From Clostridium frigoris (GTDB lineage: Bacteria > Bacillota > Clostridia > Clostridiales > Clostridiaceae), in the NCBI RefSeq assembly GCF_018861865.1, contig NZ_JAHLDV010000035.1, positions 1 to 38,454 of the forward strand: DNA of 38,454 bases. The letters run 5' to 3'. The translations under genes were made by a program, and so were the position numbers. Below, one piece after another: positions 24,456 to 32,088 of this stretch (positions within the stretch are counted from its first letter, which is position 1; each line of letters begins with the position of its first letter). The notes under the pieces are model-generated. The model was not told the DNA's origin, ran no database searches, and saw only the letters and a list, made by a program, of their open reading frames with translations.

Positions 24456-24905
24456 ATGACAGAAAAAATAATTGATCAATTAGCTAAAGAATTCTTTAAG
24501 TTAGTACCACAAATCATTAAAAATGTTGTAAAACCATTTGAAAATGTATCTAAAAACTCTTTAGGTCCTATGCAATTAGGTCTTCTGAATTTTTTGAAAC
24601 ATGAACCATCTATTTCAATGACTGAGATTGCTACAAAATTAAATGTATCAAAGCAACAATTAACTAAATTGACAGATAAACTTGTTGAGAAAAATTATAT
24701 TGATAGGGTTAATGATTTGATAGATAGGCGTTCTATAAAAATAACAATCACTGAAATAGGAATTCAATTTCTAAATGAATATGAAAAGCAGGTTATAGAT
24801 TTGATGAAAATAAGATTTGAAAAATTATCAAATGAAAATCTCCTTGAGTTACGAGAGGCAGTCAATAGTATAAACAAAATTATGCCATTGATATCAGACA
24901 ATTAA
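24456..24905 (+). CDS. MarR-family transcriptional regulator
   Basis: A 149-aa winged-helix protein: MTEKIIDQLAKEFFKLVPQI, the DNA-binding part (SMTEIATKLNVSKQQLTKLT, then DKLVEKNYIDRVNDLIDRRS) with the wing residues DRRS, and a C-terminal dimer helix. It probably represses itself and the adjacent efflux or glycosyltransferase gene. The start is the first ATG giving a normal MarR length. There is no Shine-Dalgarno, and a possible -10 (TAAAAT) overlaps the ATG, so leaderless translation or a different promoter must be considered. The gene downstream is a degraded macrolide-type glycosyltransferase, so the regulon may be lost. Confidence 0.85.
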   Translation: MTEKIIDQLAKEFFKLVPQIIKNVVKPFENVSKNSLGPMQLGLLNFLKHEPSISMTEIATKLNVSKQQLTKLTDKLVEKNYIDRVNDLIDRRSIKITITEIGIQFLNEYEKQVIDLMKIRFEKLSNENLLELREAVNSINKIMPLISDN

Positions 24906-24975
24906 TAAAAGATATTTTATATTCGAGAAACGCCTATAAAAAACTTTATGAATAGGTATATATAAAGATATATAA

Positions 24976-25485
24976 CAAAAGAAAATTATATATATATCTT
25001 TAGGTACTATATTTAATAACTCCATTGAGTTTTATGAAAGTTGTTTTAAAGCTTTAGGCAATATGGATGTAAAAATTATTATGTCTGTAGGTGGAAATAT
25101 AGATATTAGTTCATTTAAAGATATACCATCAAATTTTGTTGTTAGTAATTATGTATCTCAACTTGAAATTTTAAAACAAGCAGATGTGTTTATTACCCAT
25201 GGTGGTATGAACAGTACGAATGAAGGTTTGTATTATGGTGTTCCATTGATTCTTATCCCTCAATTTGCAGATCAGCCTTTTGTAGCAGCGAGAGTAGCCA
25301 AGCTCGGTGCAGGTATTGTTATTGAAAAAGATAAAGTTACGCCAGGGGCATTAAAGCAGTCTGTAGGTAAGATTCTAACAGATAATAGCTTTAGAATAAA
25401 TAGTGAAAAGATTGGCAAATCACTTAGAGAAGCGGGAGGGTACAAGAAGGGTGTTGATGAAATAATTAAATTAATAAATAAATAA
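24976..25485 (+). pseudogene. Macrolide-family glycosyltransferase, N-terminal half missing
   Basis: The surviving frame reads KKIIYISLGTIFNN through GGNIDISSFKDIPSNFVVSN, SQLEILKQADVFITHGGMNS and IPQFADQPFVAARVAKLGAG, the C-terminal nucleotide-sugar domain of MGT/UGT-type glycosyltransferases. Full enzymes are near 390-400 aa, but only about 169 codons remain. An in-frame TAA lies directly before the fragment and no acceptor-binding domain is present upstream. An internal ATG (25063) exists without a ribosome site. It is probably inactive. Confidence 0.88.
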
Positions 25486-25494
25486 TGATTAATT

Positions 25495-25544
25495 TAAAAA
25501 AACCGTTTAAGATAATATAATATTATCTTAAACGGTTTTTTTTT
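25495..25544. terminator. Bidirectional Rho-independent terminator
   Basis: A 17-bp perfect stem (25501-25517 with 25521-25537, arms containing AACCGTTTAAGA) flanked by an A-run on the left and a T-run on the right. It serves the convergent glycosyltransferase remnant and acetolactate decarboxylase. Confidence 0.95.
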
Positions 25545-25558
25545 AGATTGAATAAAAT

Positions 25559-26275
25559 TTATTTTTCTGAAGAAGAAAATTCATCTTTTAAATTTCCATA
25601 ATTAAATTCTTTTTTCATGAAATTAGAATCATTTAAAGGAAAATGGAGATCTATATTTTCTGCTATCTGACATTTAATTTTACCATAGTTCAGTGTAAAA
25701 TTTAATAAGTGTCCTCCCAAATTCTTTTCATTATTAATAAAGTGTAGATGAAAGCCTGAACCTGATATTCCTAAGTACAATTCTGGAATGTAGAAACCAA
25801 CAATAGTACCTGTGCATTTATCAATACTAAATTCTAGTTGATCTTTAGTCGCATTAATTAATCTTGGATAAGGTTTTTCTTGTTTTACAACTGTCCTAAC
25901 ATGAACATTTTCAAATTCTCCATCAATTCTAAACATGGAAAAAGTATTTCTACTGTCCAAATGTGTTAAAATTTTTTCTTTTACCTTAGCTGCAGATAAT
26001 CTGTTATTAAAGGTAATTGTCTCATCTTTTTGAAAGCTACCAACCAGTGCATAAGCAACTTTTTGATCATTACTAGCAATAGAAAATACACCATCTTGAC
26101 GTGATTGATAAGCTATTCCATCAAGCACAATAAGTTCTCCATCTAATTCATCAAATGTTCCAATACCCATATCTCCATGTTTTAATAATTCTTTAATTGA
26201 TAAGCTTCCTTCAAATAATCCGGTCATTAAGGTCCCTATTGAACCATGTTGAAACAACTTAATTTTTTTCATCAT
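25559..26275 (-). CDS. alsD: Alpha-acetolactate decarboxylase
   Basis: A 238-aa enzyme that converts alpha-acetolactate to acetoin plus CO2. Zinc ligands of the family appear as HLHF (H176, H178) and NLGGH (H189). The catalytic Glu/Arg set is represented by GFYIPE (E165) and VHVRTVV (R127). Other family stretches are GDMGIGTFDELDGELIVLDG and YQSRQDGVF. Full length. Start ATG 26275 follows GGGAG at 7 nt. It is a single gene without alsS nearby, so acetolactate comes from an unlinked synthase. An extended -10-like TGGTAAAAT lies about 30 bp upstream, on the minus strand. The symbol budA is equally used. Confidence 0.95.
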   Translation of the reverse strand: MMKKIKLFQHGSIGTLMTGLFEGSLSIKELLKHGDMGIGTFDELDGELIVLDGIAYQSRQDGVFSIASNDQKVAYALVGSFQKDETITFNNRLSAAKVKEKILTHLDSRNTFSMFRIDGEFENVHVRTVVKQEKPYPRLINATKDQLEFSIDKCTGTIVGFYIPELYLGISGSGFHLHFINNEKNLGGHLLNFTLNYGKIKCQIAENIDLHFPLNDSNFMKKEFNYGNLKDEFSSSEK

Positions 26276-26435
26276 TAGAATACTCCCTTTATATACTGAT
26301 ATCTTTTATTTTACCATATTTATTAAAAATAAAACAAAATTATATGATAAATTACCAAAGTAGAAAACACTGTATTTGTGGTTATCTGTGCTAGTTTTAG
26401 GCACAATAGAAGTTTTTAAATAAAAAATTTATCTA

Positions 26436-27857
26436 CTAATAATAACAAACAACGGGAGTACCCTTCTCTATATTATCAAATACTGTTTTTGCTAATTCGT
26501 ATGGTGAATTTATACAACCATGAGATCCGCCTGTCTTATACAGGTTCCCCCCAAACGTATCTCGCCAGCCTGCATCATGAATTCCTATGTTCCCATTAAA
26601 AGGCAACCAAAAATTCACAGGAGAAGCATAACCTTCACCTTTAAGAGTTGCGTTTCTTTCTTTATAATTGACCATATAAATGCCGTCTGGTGTTCTAGTC
26701 TTCTCAGATCCATCATTACCTGTAACAACATCCCCTTGTGTTATCAGCACTCCCTTTTTATAAAACCATAAATGTTGCTTTGAAAGATCTATTTCTACAT
26801 AGGTATTCCCAATATCATCCTTGCCATGATATAATGCAGTTTGATAATATGTAGGTTCTTTTGCTATAGATTTCCCGCTTTTTATGATCGAAATTAAATT
26901 TTGGGTTTCTTTAACCTTATTAATGGCCCAGCCATAAGTACCGCCACCAACATTAATTGCTTTTCCTGATGATGTAACAAAACTTCTCATCTTAGCAACT
27001 GTATTATATTTACTGGAAAGTGCATCCATATAAATTTCGACTTCTTTTTCATTAAATGTTACTTCACTATTCTCATCAACTGTAACCCACTTATTTATTG
27101 TAGAACCATCTAAAATTTCTTTAGCTTTTCCAAAAGTATATGTAATCTTTGAAGATACATATTTGTTAAGCCTGTCCCTTGTGGCAATGACCTTTGGAGA
27201 TTTTGAAGTATATTGTGGTTTAACATAATAATTAATTGACTCCAAATCTATTGTTGTTTCACCTTTACTAACTGCATCATTCACAAAATTATATAAAATG
27301 TCTTTATTTCCTTTATTTATTTTGGTTCCAATGATTTCATTGACAATTACATAACCATTATCCGTATATTTATAGCTAGCATTTTTAGGTTCAATTGACT
27401 TACTGCTATCCAAACAAGAGAGGTTATCCACTTGTTCTTTTAATAAATTTTTGTCATATTTAATTCCTACTATCATTTTAGAATCTTTTGGATTAAAAAC
27501 TGCTGAAATCCATTTATAAGGATTCTGTTTATCCTTAAACTGCTTAACTTCACCATTCATATTATACGTTAAGCCGATTTCTTCTCCTTTAATTTTCTCA
27601 TTTATACCGCCTCGTTCTTTTATTTTTAACTGATATATTTTAATCTGAGATGCCATTTGTTCATTTACATCCTTTACAACTTTCCCCGAAACACTAATGG
27701 TATTTATTGTAGAACCAAAATAAAAATGATTCATGAAATATATTACCATCCCAAAGTATATAATAAGCAAGGTACAAAAAGAAATTATAATACATAAAAC
27801 AATTTTCTTGCGTTTTTTTATTGGACTTATTGCTGACTTTGATACCTCTGTTTCCAT
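26436..27857 (-). CDS. L,D-transpeptidase (YkuD) with PG_binding_4 domains, paralogue 1
   Basis: A 473-aa cell-wall enzyme making 3-3 peptidoglycan cross-links or attaching partners. It has a cytosolic N tail and one membrane helix (about residues 20-42, VLCIIISFCTLLIIYFGMVI), then two PG_binding_4/VanW-linked modules (about 50-290, repeated TINTISVSGK and KERGGINEKIKGEEIGL). The C-terminal YkuD domain has YVEIDLSKQHLWFYKKG, IGIHDAGW and the catalytic SHGCIN (His446, Cys448). Complete. The paralogue at 28880 has the same layout with about half its residues conserved by eye. The gene is preceded by an extended -10 promoter (TGGTATAAT, minus strand, near 28005-28014). Confidence 0.94.
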   Translation of the reverse strand: METEVSKSAISPIKKRKKIVLCIIISFCTLLIIYFGMVIYFMNHFYFGSTINTISVSGKVVKDVNEQMASQIKIYQLKIKERGGINEKIKGEEIGLTYNMNGEVKQFKDKQNPYKWISAVFNPKDSKMIVGIKYDKNLLKEQVDNLSCLDSSKSIEPKNASYKYTDNGYVIVNEIIGTKINKGNKDILYNFVNDAVSKGETTIDLESINYYVKPQYTSKSPKVIATRDRLNKYVSSKITYTFGKAKEILDGSTINKWVTVDENSEVTFNEKEVEIYMDALSSKYNTVAKMRSFVTSSGKAINVGGGTYGWAINKVKETQNLISIIKSGKSIAKEPTYYQTALYHGKDDIGNTYVEIDLSKQHLWFYKKGVLITQGDVVTGNDGSEKTRTPDGIYMVNYKERNATLKGEGYASPVNFWLPFNGNIGIHDAGWRDTFGGNLYKTGGSHGCINSPYELAKTVFDNIEKGTPVVCYY

Positions 27858-28004
27858 AATTGCACCACCTCTTATCCATTTTAAAAAAACTAACTGCTAC
27901 CCTCTAAATTAATACTAGTAATGAATAGGGGATACTGGTAGCGAATATTAATAGACTATTCTAGAGCTTAGAGTATATTTTTCGCTAAAAGACGCCTGTA
28001 TTTT

Positions 28005-28031
28005 ATTATACCATAATTACCATAAATTAAG
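28005..28031. repeat. Promoter-bearing dispersed repeat, copy at LDT1
   Basis: Core ATACCATAATTACCATAAAT then TAAG. On the minus strand it gives an extended -10 (TGGTATAAT) pointing at L,D-transpeptidase 1. Related copies at 35014-35071, 36751-36807 and 37671-37713. Confidence 0.6.
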
Positions 28032-28096
28032 TATATTCACAATTCATTAGTATTATATCTGACTAGTAGTAACCACTTTTTAATTTGAAAATCATC

Positions 28097-28135
28097 AAAG
28101 CGAGGCAAAGTATAATTTATACTTTGCCTCGCTTT
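28097..28135. terminator. Long hairpin terminator
   Basis: A 19-bp perfect stem around a minimal loop (28097-28115 with 28117-28135, arms containing GCGAGGCAAAGTATAA). Lies 3' of the HEAT-repeat gene on the minus strand. T-tract short (CTTTATTCT on plus, TTTG on minus). Confidence 0.7.
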
Positions 28136-28161
28136 ATTCTACTAAATATTCTAGATAATAA

Positions 28162-28632
28162 TTATTTGTTTGTAGGCTTGCTTTTGGGTTTATTTTTTAA
28201 AACATTTAAAATCCATTCATCAAAACTGTTTCCTTTATCTCCTTCATATACATCATATGGTTCAGGATAAAGTTTCTTAAATTTCTCTTTAAACTTAGTT
28301 ATTTCAAAACTTTCGTTTATTTCATTATCTACATTATATAGTTTTTTATTTATGTCTTTTATTAAGTGAGCCTTTGGTTTGCCGAGTTTTAACCGTTTAC
28401 CATTCTTAGTTATGCCTAAGGATTGAGTAGCCCGGAGAGCTTCCTCTTTAACTTTAAATACTAAATCATGCATTGCTAATCTTGTTAATACATCTCGCGA
28501 TTTTTGACATTTCCAATTTTTCAATTCATTTACTGCTTCAAGTCTTTTTCTCCAATTGGTTTTATCATCTGCCATTTTAACTAACTCATTAATATTATTT
28601 GGAGTTTCTTTTTTAATTTCGATTACTGACAC
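28162..28632 (-). CDS. HEAT-repeat protein
   Basis: A 156-aa soluble protein. Residues about 30-75 form HEAT/PBS-lyase-like helical pairs (WRKRLEAVNELKNWKCQKSR, DVLTRLAMHDLVFKVKEEAL, RATQSLGI). The second half is Lys-rich with a helical FKEKFKKLYPEPYDVY. HEAT repeats usually bind proteins or nucleic acid. Start is GTG 28632 with AGGTGG upstream. It sits between the two L,D-transpeptidase genes, all on the same strand, but each has its own terminator-like hairpin, so a functional link is unproven. Confidence 0.75.
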   Translation of the reverse strand: MSVIEIKKETPNNINELVKMADDKTNWRKRLEAVNELKNWKCQKSRDVLTRLAMHDLVFKVKEEALRATQSLGITKNGKRLKLGKPKAHLIKDINKKLYNVDNEINESFEITKFKEKFKKLYPEPYDVYEGDKGNSFDEWILNVLKNKPKSKPTNK

Positions 28633-28748
28633 CTAATACACCACCTATTTTATTTATTTTGTATAATGTATATTAAAAAGCATAATAAAATATAACTTTT
28701 TAACTCAAATAAGTATGTATATAAGAAAATGTTGTTATGAAATTAAAT

Positions 28749-28787
28749 CAAGTACCCCCATATCTATGAATGATAGGGGGATACTTG
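28749..28787 (-). terminator. Hairpin 3' of L,D-transpeptidase 2
   Basis: GC-rich stem built on CAAGTA-CCCCC and GGGGG-TACTTG halves with single-base bulges (28749-28764 with 28772-28787). On the minus strand ATTTAATTT follows. Confidence 0.65.
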
Positions 28788-28879
28788 AGATAATAAAAAA
28801 ATATTTTAATTAGAGCTTTATATTATAAAGATCATAGAAATATGGGTAATAGTTGATGCTTACTACTATTAAACTACTG

Positions 28880-30262
28880 TTAATAACAAACAACTGGAGT
28901 ACCGGCATCTATATTATCATATATCTTTTGAGCTAGTGCAGGTGGCGAATTTACACAACCGTGAGAACCTTTTGTAAGATATAGCTGTCCTCCAAATTTA
29001 CTTTGCCAAGTTGCATCATGTATACCAATTCCACCATTAAAAGGCATAAAAACACTGACAGCAGTGCTGTAACCCTCTCCCTTTAATGTTGCATTTTTTG
29101 CTTTATATTTTAGTTTATAAACACCTGTTGGTGTTATACGATCTTTAGTTGGTTTACCAGTAATGACGTCCCCATCTGTAATAAGGTTACCATTCTTATA
29201 AAACCACAAATGCTGTGCTGTAAGATTAAGTTCAACATAAGTATTTCCTATATCATTAAGATCATGATTTAAACCTTTTTCAGTATAACGGGGTTCCTTT
29301 GCTATGGTTTTTCCATTTTTTATAGAGACAATTAAATCACCTACTTCTCCTGCTCGTTCTACTTTCCATCCAAAATCTCCGCCACTGACATTTAAGGTTG
29401 TTCCTAAAGAGGTAGTGAATCTTCTTTCCTTGCCATAAGTTTCATAATGATTATCTAATTCACTTAAGTAAGTTTTTATAGTATCTTGATCAAATATAAT
29501 TGCATTATTATTGTCAACCTTAAGCCATTTGTTTATTACAGACTTATCTATAACTGATTTACCTCCAGCATAGGTATAAGAAATGTTTGATGATATATAC
29601 TTATTAAGTAAAGTTTTAGTATTTAGAACTTCTTTTGAAGTTGAAGTATATTTTGGATTTATATAACTATTTTTTGTTTCTAAATCTACTTGTGTTTCTC
29701 CCTTTAGAATAGTACTTACCATATTTGCATATAATTGCTTACTATTTATTTTATTTCCCAAAACTTCTTTTACAATTACATAGCCAGCATCCGAATATTT
29801 AAAGTTAGCATTTTGGGGCTCAATAATTTTTTTACTATCGAAAGCAGAGAGCTTATCAAAATGTGTTTTTAATAGTTTTTCATCATATGTCACTAAGCCG
29901 GCTATTTCATAGTTTTTTTTGTTGAATATCTCATAAAACCAGCCAAAAGAATTTTTATTGTCTTCCAACACTTGAATTTTACCATTTGAATTATATTTAA
30001 GTCCAATGTCAGCACCTTTAATTTGCTCGTTCACACCTCCCCGTTCTTTAAGTTCAAGTGTATACGTTGCATATTTTGATGATAAATCTTTATCTACCTG
30101 ATCTATAGTTTTACCAGATGCATTAACACCATTAATTACTGAACCAAGATAGAAACGATTGTTAAAATAAATCGATACACTTAAATATAAAGCGAACAGA
30201 ATAGAAAAAGAAATTATAATAGTTTTCACAGACTTTTTGCGTTTTATTATTTGTATTTCCAT
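28880..30262 (-). CDS. L,D-transpeptidase (YkuD) with PG_binding_4 domains, paralogue 2
   Basis: A 460-aa paralogue of the gene at 26436: short basic N tail, membrane helix (about 12-30, TIIISFSILFALYLSVSIYF), PG_binding_4 modules (VINGVNASGKTIDQ, KERGGVNEQIKGADIGL) and a YkuD domain with YVELNLTAQHLWFYKNG, GIGIHDATW and SHGCVN (His434, Cys436). Catalytic residues are intact. The ribosome site AAAGAGGTG is close to a 14-bp palindrome with a TATAAT, so its promoter probably contains an operator. Together the two enzymes may give alternate cross-linking under different conditions. Confidence 0.94.
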   Translation of the reverse strand: MEIQIIKRKKSVKTIIISFSILFALYLSVSIYFNNRFYLGSVINGVNASGKTIDQVDKDLSSKYATYTLELKERGGVNEQIKGADIGLKYNSNGKIQVLEDNKNSFGWFYEIFNKKNYEIAGLVTYDEKLLKTHFDKLSAFDSKKIIEPQNANFKYSDAGYVIVKEVLGNKINSKQLYANMVSTILKGETQVDLETKNSYINPKYTSTSKEVLNTKTLLNKYISSNISYTYAGGKSVIDKSVINKWLKVDNNNAIIFDQDTIKTYLSELDNHYETYGKERRFTTSLGTTLNVSGGDFGWKVERAGEVGDLIVSIKNGKTIAKEPRYTEKGLNHDLNDIGNTYVELNLTAQHLWFYKNGNLITDGDVITGKPTKDRITPTGVYKLKYKAKNATLKGEGYSTAVSVFMPFNGGIGIHDATWQSKFGGQLYLTKGSHGCVNSPPALAQKIYDNIDAGTPVVCY

Positions 30263-30276
30263 GAGGCACCTCTTTA

Positions 30277-30310
30277 ATATTATAGTAATACATATATATT
30301 ACTATAATAT
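30277..30310. promoter_or_regulatory. Palindromic operator-like site upstream of L,D-transpeptidase 2
   Basis: A 14-bp perfect inverted repeat (ATATTATAGTAATA at 30277-30290, complement at 30297-30310) with loop CATATA, 15-48 bp before the start codon. A minus-strand TATAAT (30279-30284) lies inside it. Confidence 0.6.
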
Positions 30311-30433
30311 AGAATGTAAAGCAAAATAAGTAATTGATTTAAAAATTAGGTATTTTAAATTTATTTATAAAATAAGTATCATTTGTAGTATGCTTTTACT
30401 ATAAAATTTGTATAAATATTTCTATATAACTAC

Positions 30434-30640
30434 CTAGAAGCTTTCAGTGTATTCTTGCGGTAAAAATGTTAATCTATATCCATCTGATTTGCTATCTACA
30501 CAAGATAACATGTCAATACTAACAATATTTTTTCCGTATATGAATATTTTTGCTGTATCACCCTTAGATATTGACAAATTTAATCCACTTCCATGGTGAT
30601 AATTGAAATCTTTTTTGCATGATACAATTGAATTTACCAT
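30434..30640 (-). CDS. 68-aa small protein, unknown
   Basis: A soluble protein with two or three Cys (VSCKKDF, MLSCVDSK) and a beta-rich pattern (AKIFIYGKNIVSIDMLS). The ribosome site AGGAGC is well placed. No recognised family. Single gene with an AT-rich leader containing ACTATACCATAAATT (30759-30773), weakly like the promoter repeat. Confidence 0.6.
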   Translation of the reverse strand: MVNSIVSCKKDFNYHHGSGLNLSISKGDTAKIFIYGKNIVSIDMLSCVDSKSDGYRLTFLPQEYTESF

Positions 30641-30799
30641 AGGTTATGCTCCTTTTTTTTTAGTCTAGTACATGTAAGTTAGTACTGAAATTTAACATAC
30701 TTTTTATATTTGAAGTTATTCTTCCTGTAGTACTAACCATCATGTACAATTAACTTCTACTATACCATAAATTTCTAGTTTTTCCTTTATATATTTAAA

Positions 30800-30829
30800 A
30801 AACAGCTATGAATTTTCTCATAGCTGTTT
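30800..30829 (-). terminator. Rho-independent terminator (minus strand)
   Basis: A 12-bp stem AAACAGCTATGA / TCATAGCTGTTT with a 6-nt loop; a T-run follows on the minus strand. It closes the transcript of the zinc-ribbon gene at 30978 and the short ORF at 30841. Confidence 0.88.
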
Positions 30830-30840
30830 CATTTGTTTTA

Positions 30841-30951
30841 CTATAAATATTTTTTTATATCCTCAACTTTTTCTGAATCAAATATATCAGACTCTAATTC
30901 TTCATAATCAGATAAAATATAAGATTTATCAACGAGTATTAATTTTATCAT
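30841..30951 (-). CDS. Possible 36-aa ORF
   Basis: ATG then an acidic peptide (LILVDKSYILSDYEELESDI, then EKVEDIKKYL). No Shine-Dalgarno; the open frame extends upstream (FIKSSKVLM) and overlaps the 3' end of the zinc-ribbon gene in another frame. It may be a remnant of a longer gene. Confidence 0.3.
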   Translation of the reverse strand: MIKLILVDKSYILSDYEELESDIFDSEKVEDIKKYL

Positions 30952-30977
30952 CAGAACTTTAGATGATTTTATAAAGA

Positions 30978-31202
30978 CTATTCTTCTTTTATTTGTTTCA
31001 TATAGTTTTTATTCCCACAAAAAGGACATTTTAATTTATGTTTATAAAAATTTGGTACAGTAGTGGTAGTAGCCATTTTTATTGGTGACACCTTAAATCT
31101 GTTATTACAACTATTGCAAATAAAATAATAATTTTTAGCCATTGGTTTCAAAAAAATAATATAAGATACAATTGCTACTATTATAATAATTAAAAGTCTC
31201 AT
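30978..31202 (-). CDS. 74-aa membrane-anchored zinc-ribbon protein
   Basis: An N-terminal helix (LLIIIIVAIVSYIIFLKPMA) is followed by a two-knuckle zinc ribbon, CNSCNNRFKV and CPFCGNKNY. Topology would put the ribbon on one side of the membrane. It ends KQIKEE. Ribosome site AAGGAAA is moderate. Function unknown; such proteins occur in many clostridia. Confidence 0.7.
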   Translation of the reverse strand: MRLLIIIIVAIVSYIIFLKPMAKNYYFICNSCNNRFKVSPIKMATTTTVPNFYKHKLKCPFCGNKNYMKQIKEE

Positions 31203-31495
31203 TATAGCTTTTTCCTTCTTTCATAAAGTATTTACTTAATTATACTATTAATAATACAAATTCTATATAAAAATTTGTTCAACTTTAAACGGTAGAACAA
31301 TGTAAATATGTGGTGCCACCTAAAATATCAAATTTTAGGGAATAGGCAATAAAACCAAAAATAACGTTATATTGGCTAACTTAGTCTTATTCAAAGGATA
31401 ATTTTATAACTAAAGAATAGCATGTCTTTACTTCTGGATGAAATTAGTTTAGGAAGTGATTATTAATGAATACAACAGGAATGTTTTAGGAGGAC
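31203..31495. other. 293-bp intergenic region with small stem-loops
   Basis: Contains a hairpin CCTAAAAT/ATTTTAGG (about 31318-31338) next to a GGTGCCACC dyad. Read on the minus strand this includes AGGTGGCACCAC, superficially like a T-box core, but no other T-box parts are visible. No gene. Confidence 0.35.
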
Positions 31496-31798
31496 TTAAA
31501 AGTTCATATTATCTTCTAAATGTTTAATATGCTTTTTTAACTCATCTATCTCTTTGTGTAAATCTTCAATACTGCTATTTAAATTACTATTTTTATTCTT
31601 TTCAGATTGATTATTATTATCTAAACTTTCTATGAGATTTTCATCAGCTACAGTTATAAAAATTGACTGAGATATACCAGAAATAAAACTGGCTATAACA
31701 ATTCTTTCGGTAATACTAAACTTACGACTAAGTAAAATCCCTATTGCGGATGATAGCGCAACCAATTGCTCTGGGGTAAAATTCTCTATTTTTTTCAT
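31496..31798 (-). CDS. 100-aa protein with hydrophobic N half and coiled-coil tail
   Basis: Residues 10-50 are hydrophobic (PEQLVALSSAIGILLSRKF, IVIASFISGISQSIFITVA) and the last 35 form an acidic coiled coil (SSIEDLHKEIDELKKHIKHL). The pattern resembles small clostridial proteins of unknown function with a FTPEQLVAL-type opening. Good ribosome site AAGGGGGC. The 290-bp upstream region to the MFS gene carries no other gene. Confidence 0.65.
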   Translation of the reverse strand: MKKIENFTPEQLVALSSAIGILLSRKFSITERIVIASFISGISQSIFITVADENLIESLDNNNQSEKNKNSNLNSSIEDLHKEIDELKKHIKHLEDNMNF

Positions 31799-32088
31799 AT
31801 AATTCGCCCCCTTAAAGAATTGTACTAAATAATTAATAGCTTCATATTTATATATATTACAAAAACGGATTAGATATATCTAATATATAATTTAATATTG
31901 TATAATGTTGGTCTTATTTCATTGTTATTAGTTGTATTTTAATTCATCATTTGGTATAGTATTACAGATTAACAACTCGAGTAATATAAGCGGGTTTTAG
32001 GTTTTAATACACAATAAAGTAGCAAGTTTTTTCGTCGTGTAACTTTGGAGGTGTATTAAAAATCAATAAAAAACTAAACGTTTATTTA

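Noticed and set aside
31300-31340. T-box-like core AGGTGGCACCAC on the minus strand
   Set aside because: No stem I elements, no convincing antiterminator/terminator pair and no aminoacyl-tRNA or amino-acid gene downstream.
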